64,000 bases of DNA from Isoalcanivorax indicus (GTDB taxonomy: Bacteria > Pseudomonadota > Gammaproteobacteria > Pseudomonadales > Alcanivoracaceae), in NCBI RefSeq assembly GCF_003259185.1, contig NZ_QGMP01000002.1:1-64000 (forward strand), given 5' to 3'. The first letter of the stretch is position 1. Each line of letters begins with the position of its first letter. The notes beneath the pieces are model-generated. The model saw nothing but the letters and a program-made list of their open reading frames with translations. It was not told the origin of the DNA and ran no database searches. The position numbers were made by a program, and so were the translations under genes. Positions 63,816 to 64,000 of this stretch are shown in pieces.

Positions 63816-64000
63816 CTATGAAGACTGGAGGCCTTCCCGGGGCGGCGGCACACGGCGACGTGGCGCCTGATCCGTTGCCAGCTCGATGTCGTGTTCCTCG
63901 CCATCCTGCCAGACACGCAGCCGGGCCTTTTTACCGGCTTCCGTTGCACTGACCAGTTCCAGATAGTGCATCGGTGACGACGGCGTTTCGCCATTCACCG
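63816..64000 (-). CDS. C-terminal part of an unidentified protein (runs off the window)
   Basis: About 61 codons are open to the window edge. The readable end contains MHYLELVSATEAGKKARLRV and WQDGEEHDIELATDQ, then a basic Arg/Pro tail ending REGLQSS. A GTG near the edge could be a start, but the frame is open there and the gene probably begins beyond base 64000. Another minus-strand frame across the same bases gives an Arg-rich, less protein-like product. Confidence 0.45.
   Translation of the reverse strand, partial: VNGETPSSPMHYLELVSATEAGKKARLRVWQDGEEHDIELATDQAPRRRVPPPREGLQSS

Overview
The window looks like chromosomal DNA from a high-GC marine gammaproteobacterium. Gene content and order (ygfB-pepP-ubiH-ubiI beside zapA, 6S RNA and fau; ilvA/rpiA; serA beside a D-2-hydroxyglutarate dehydrogenase; an ArsR-methyltransferase regulator before metK, ahcY and metF) resemble the Pseudomonas/Alcanivorax side of the class. 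Alcanivoracaceae is my best guess, inferred from layout alone. No rRNA, tRNA, phage, intact insertion sequence or CRISPR array was seen.

Layout. 0.1-3.4 kb: an RlmI-like rRNA methyltransferase, a GNAT acetyltransferase, a 58-residue membrane protein overlapping it, and an AraC regulator. 3.5-7.8 kb: the glycine cleavage operon gcvT-gcvH-gcvPA-gcvPB. 7.9-28.3 kb: a 20-kb cell-surface island, all on the minus strand. It holds three paralogous two-gene operons, each a FadL-like outer-membrane barrel followed 11-14 bases later by a lipoprotein of 1,000-1,135 residues. Between copies two and three lie two DUF4397 lipoproteins and a ferric-iron transporter (binding protein and permease) preceded by a Fur-like box but lacking its ATPase. 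This island is the best candidate for an undescribed system.

28.6-34.6 kb: ubiquinone hydroxylases, pepP, ygfB, then divergently a ZapB-like coiled coil, zapA, 6S RNA and fau. 34.9-40.8 kb: ilvA, rpiA, an FAH-family protein, a D-2-hydroxyglutarate dehydrogenase and, divergently, serA; the serA intergenic region carries a dispersed palindromic element, with a second copy of its core at the window start. 40.9-44.5 kb: an envelope operon (COG3014 lipoprotein, YcfL, LpoB, CsgG-like protein). 44.6-47.3 kb: a small barrel, an Arg/Glu-rich exported protein, a monoacylglycerol-lipase-like hydrolase and a flavin reductase.

47.4-52.7 kb: the sugar-phosphate operon tkt-gap/epd-pgk-fba. 52.8-53.1 kb: a decayed higBA toxin-antitoxin locus whose palindromic operator survives. 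53.1-57.8 kb: the SAM cycle genes, with SAH apparently sensed twice: a SahR-type regulator behind a perfect 42-bp palindrome, and an SAH riboswitch before ahcY. The rest holds an MFS transporter, a small His-rich exported protein, trmB, rdgC and poorly characterised exported proteins. Several starts were moved downstream of the longest reading frame using ribosome-binding sites, signal peptides or family length; each entry says so.
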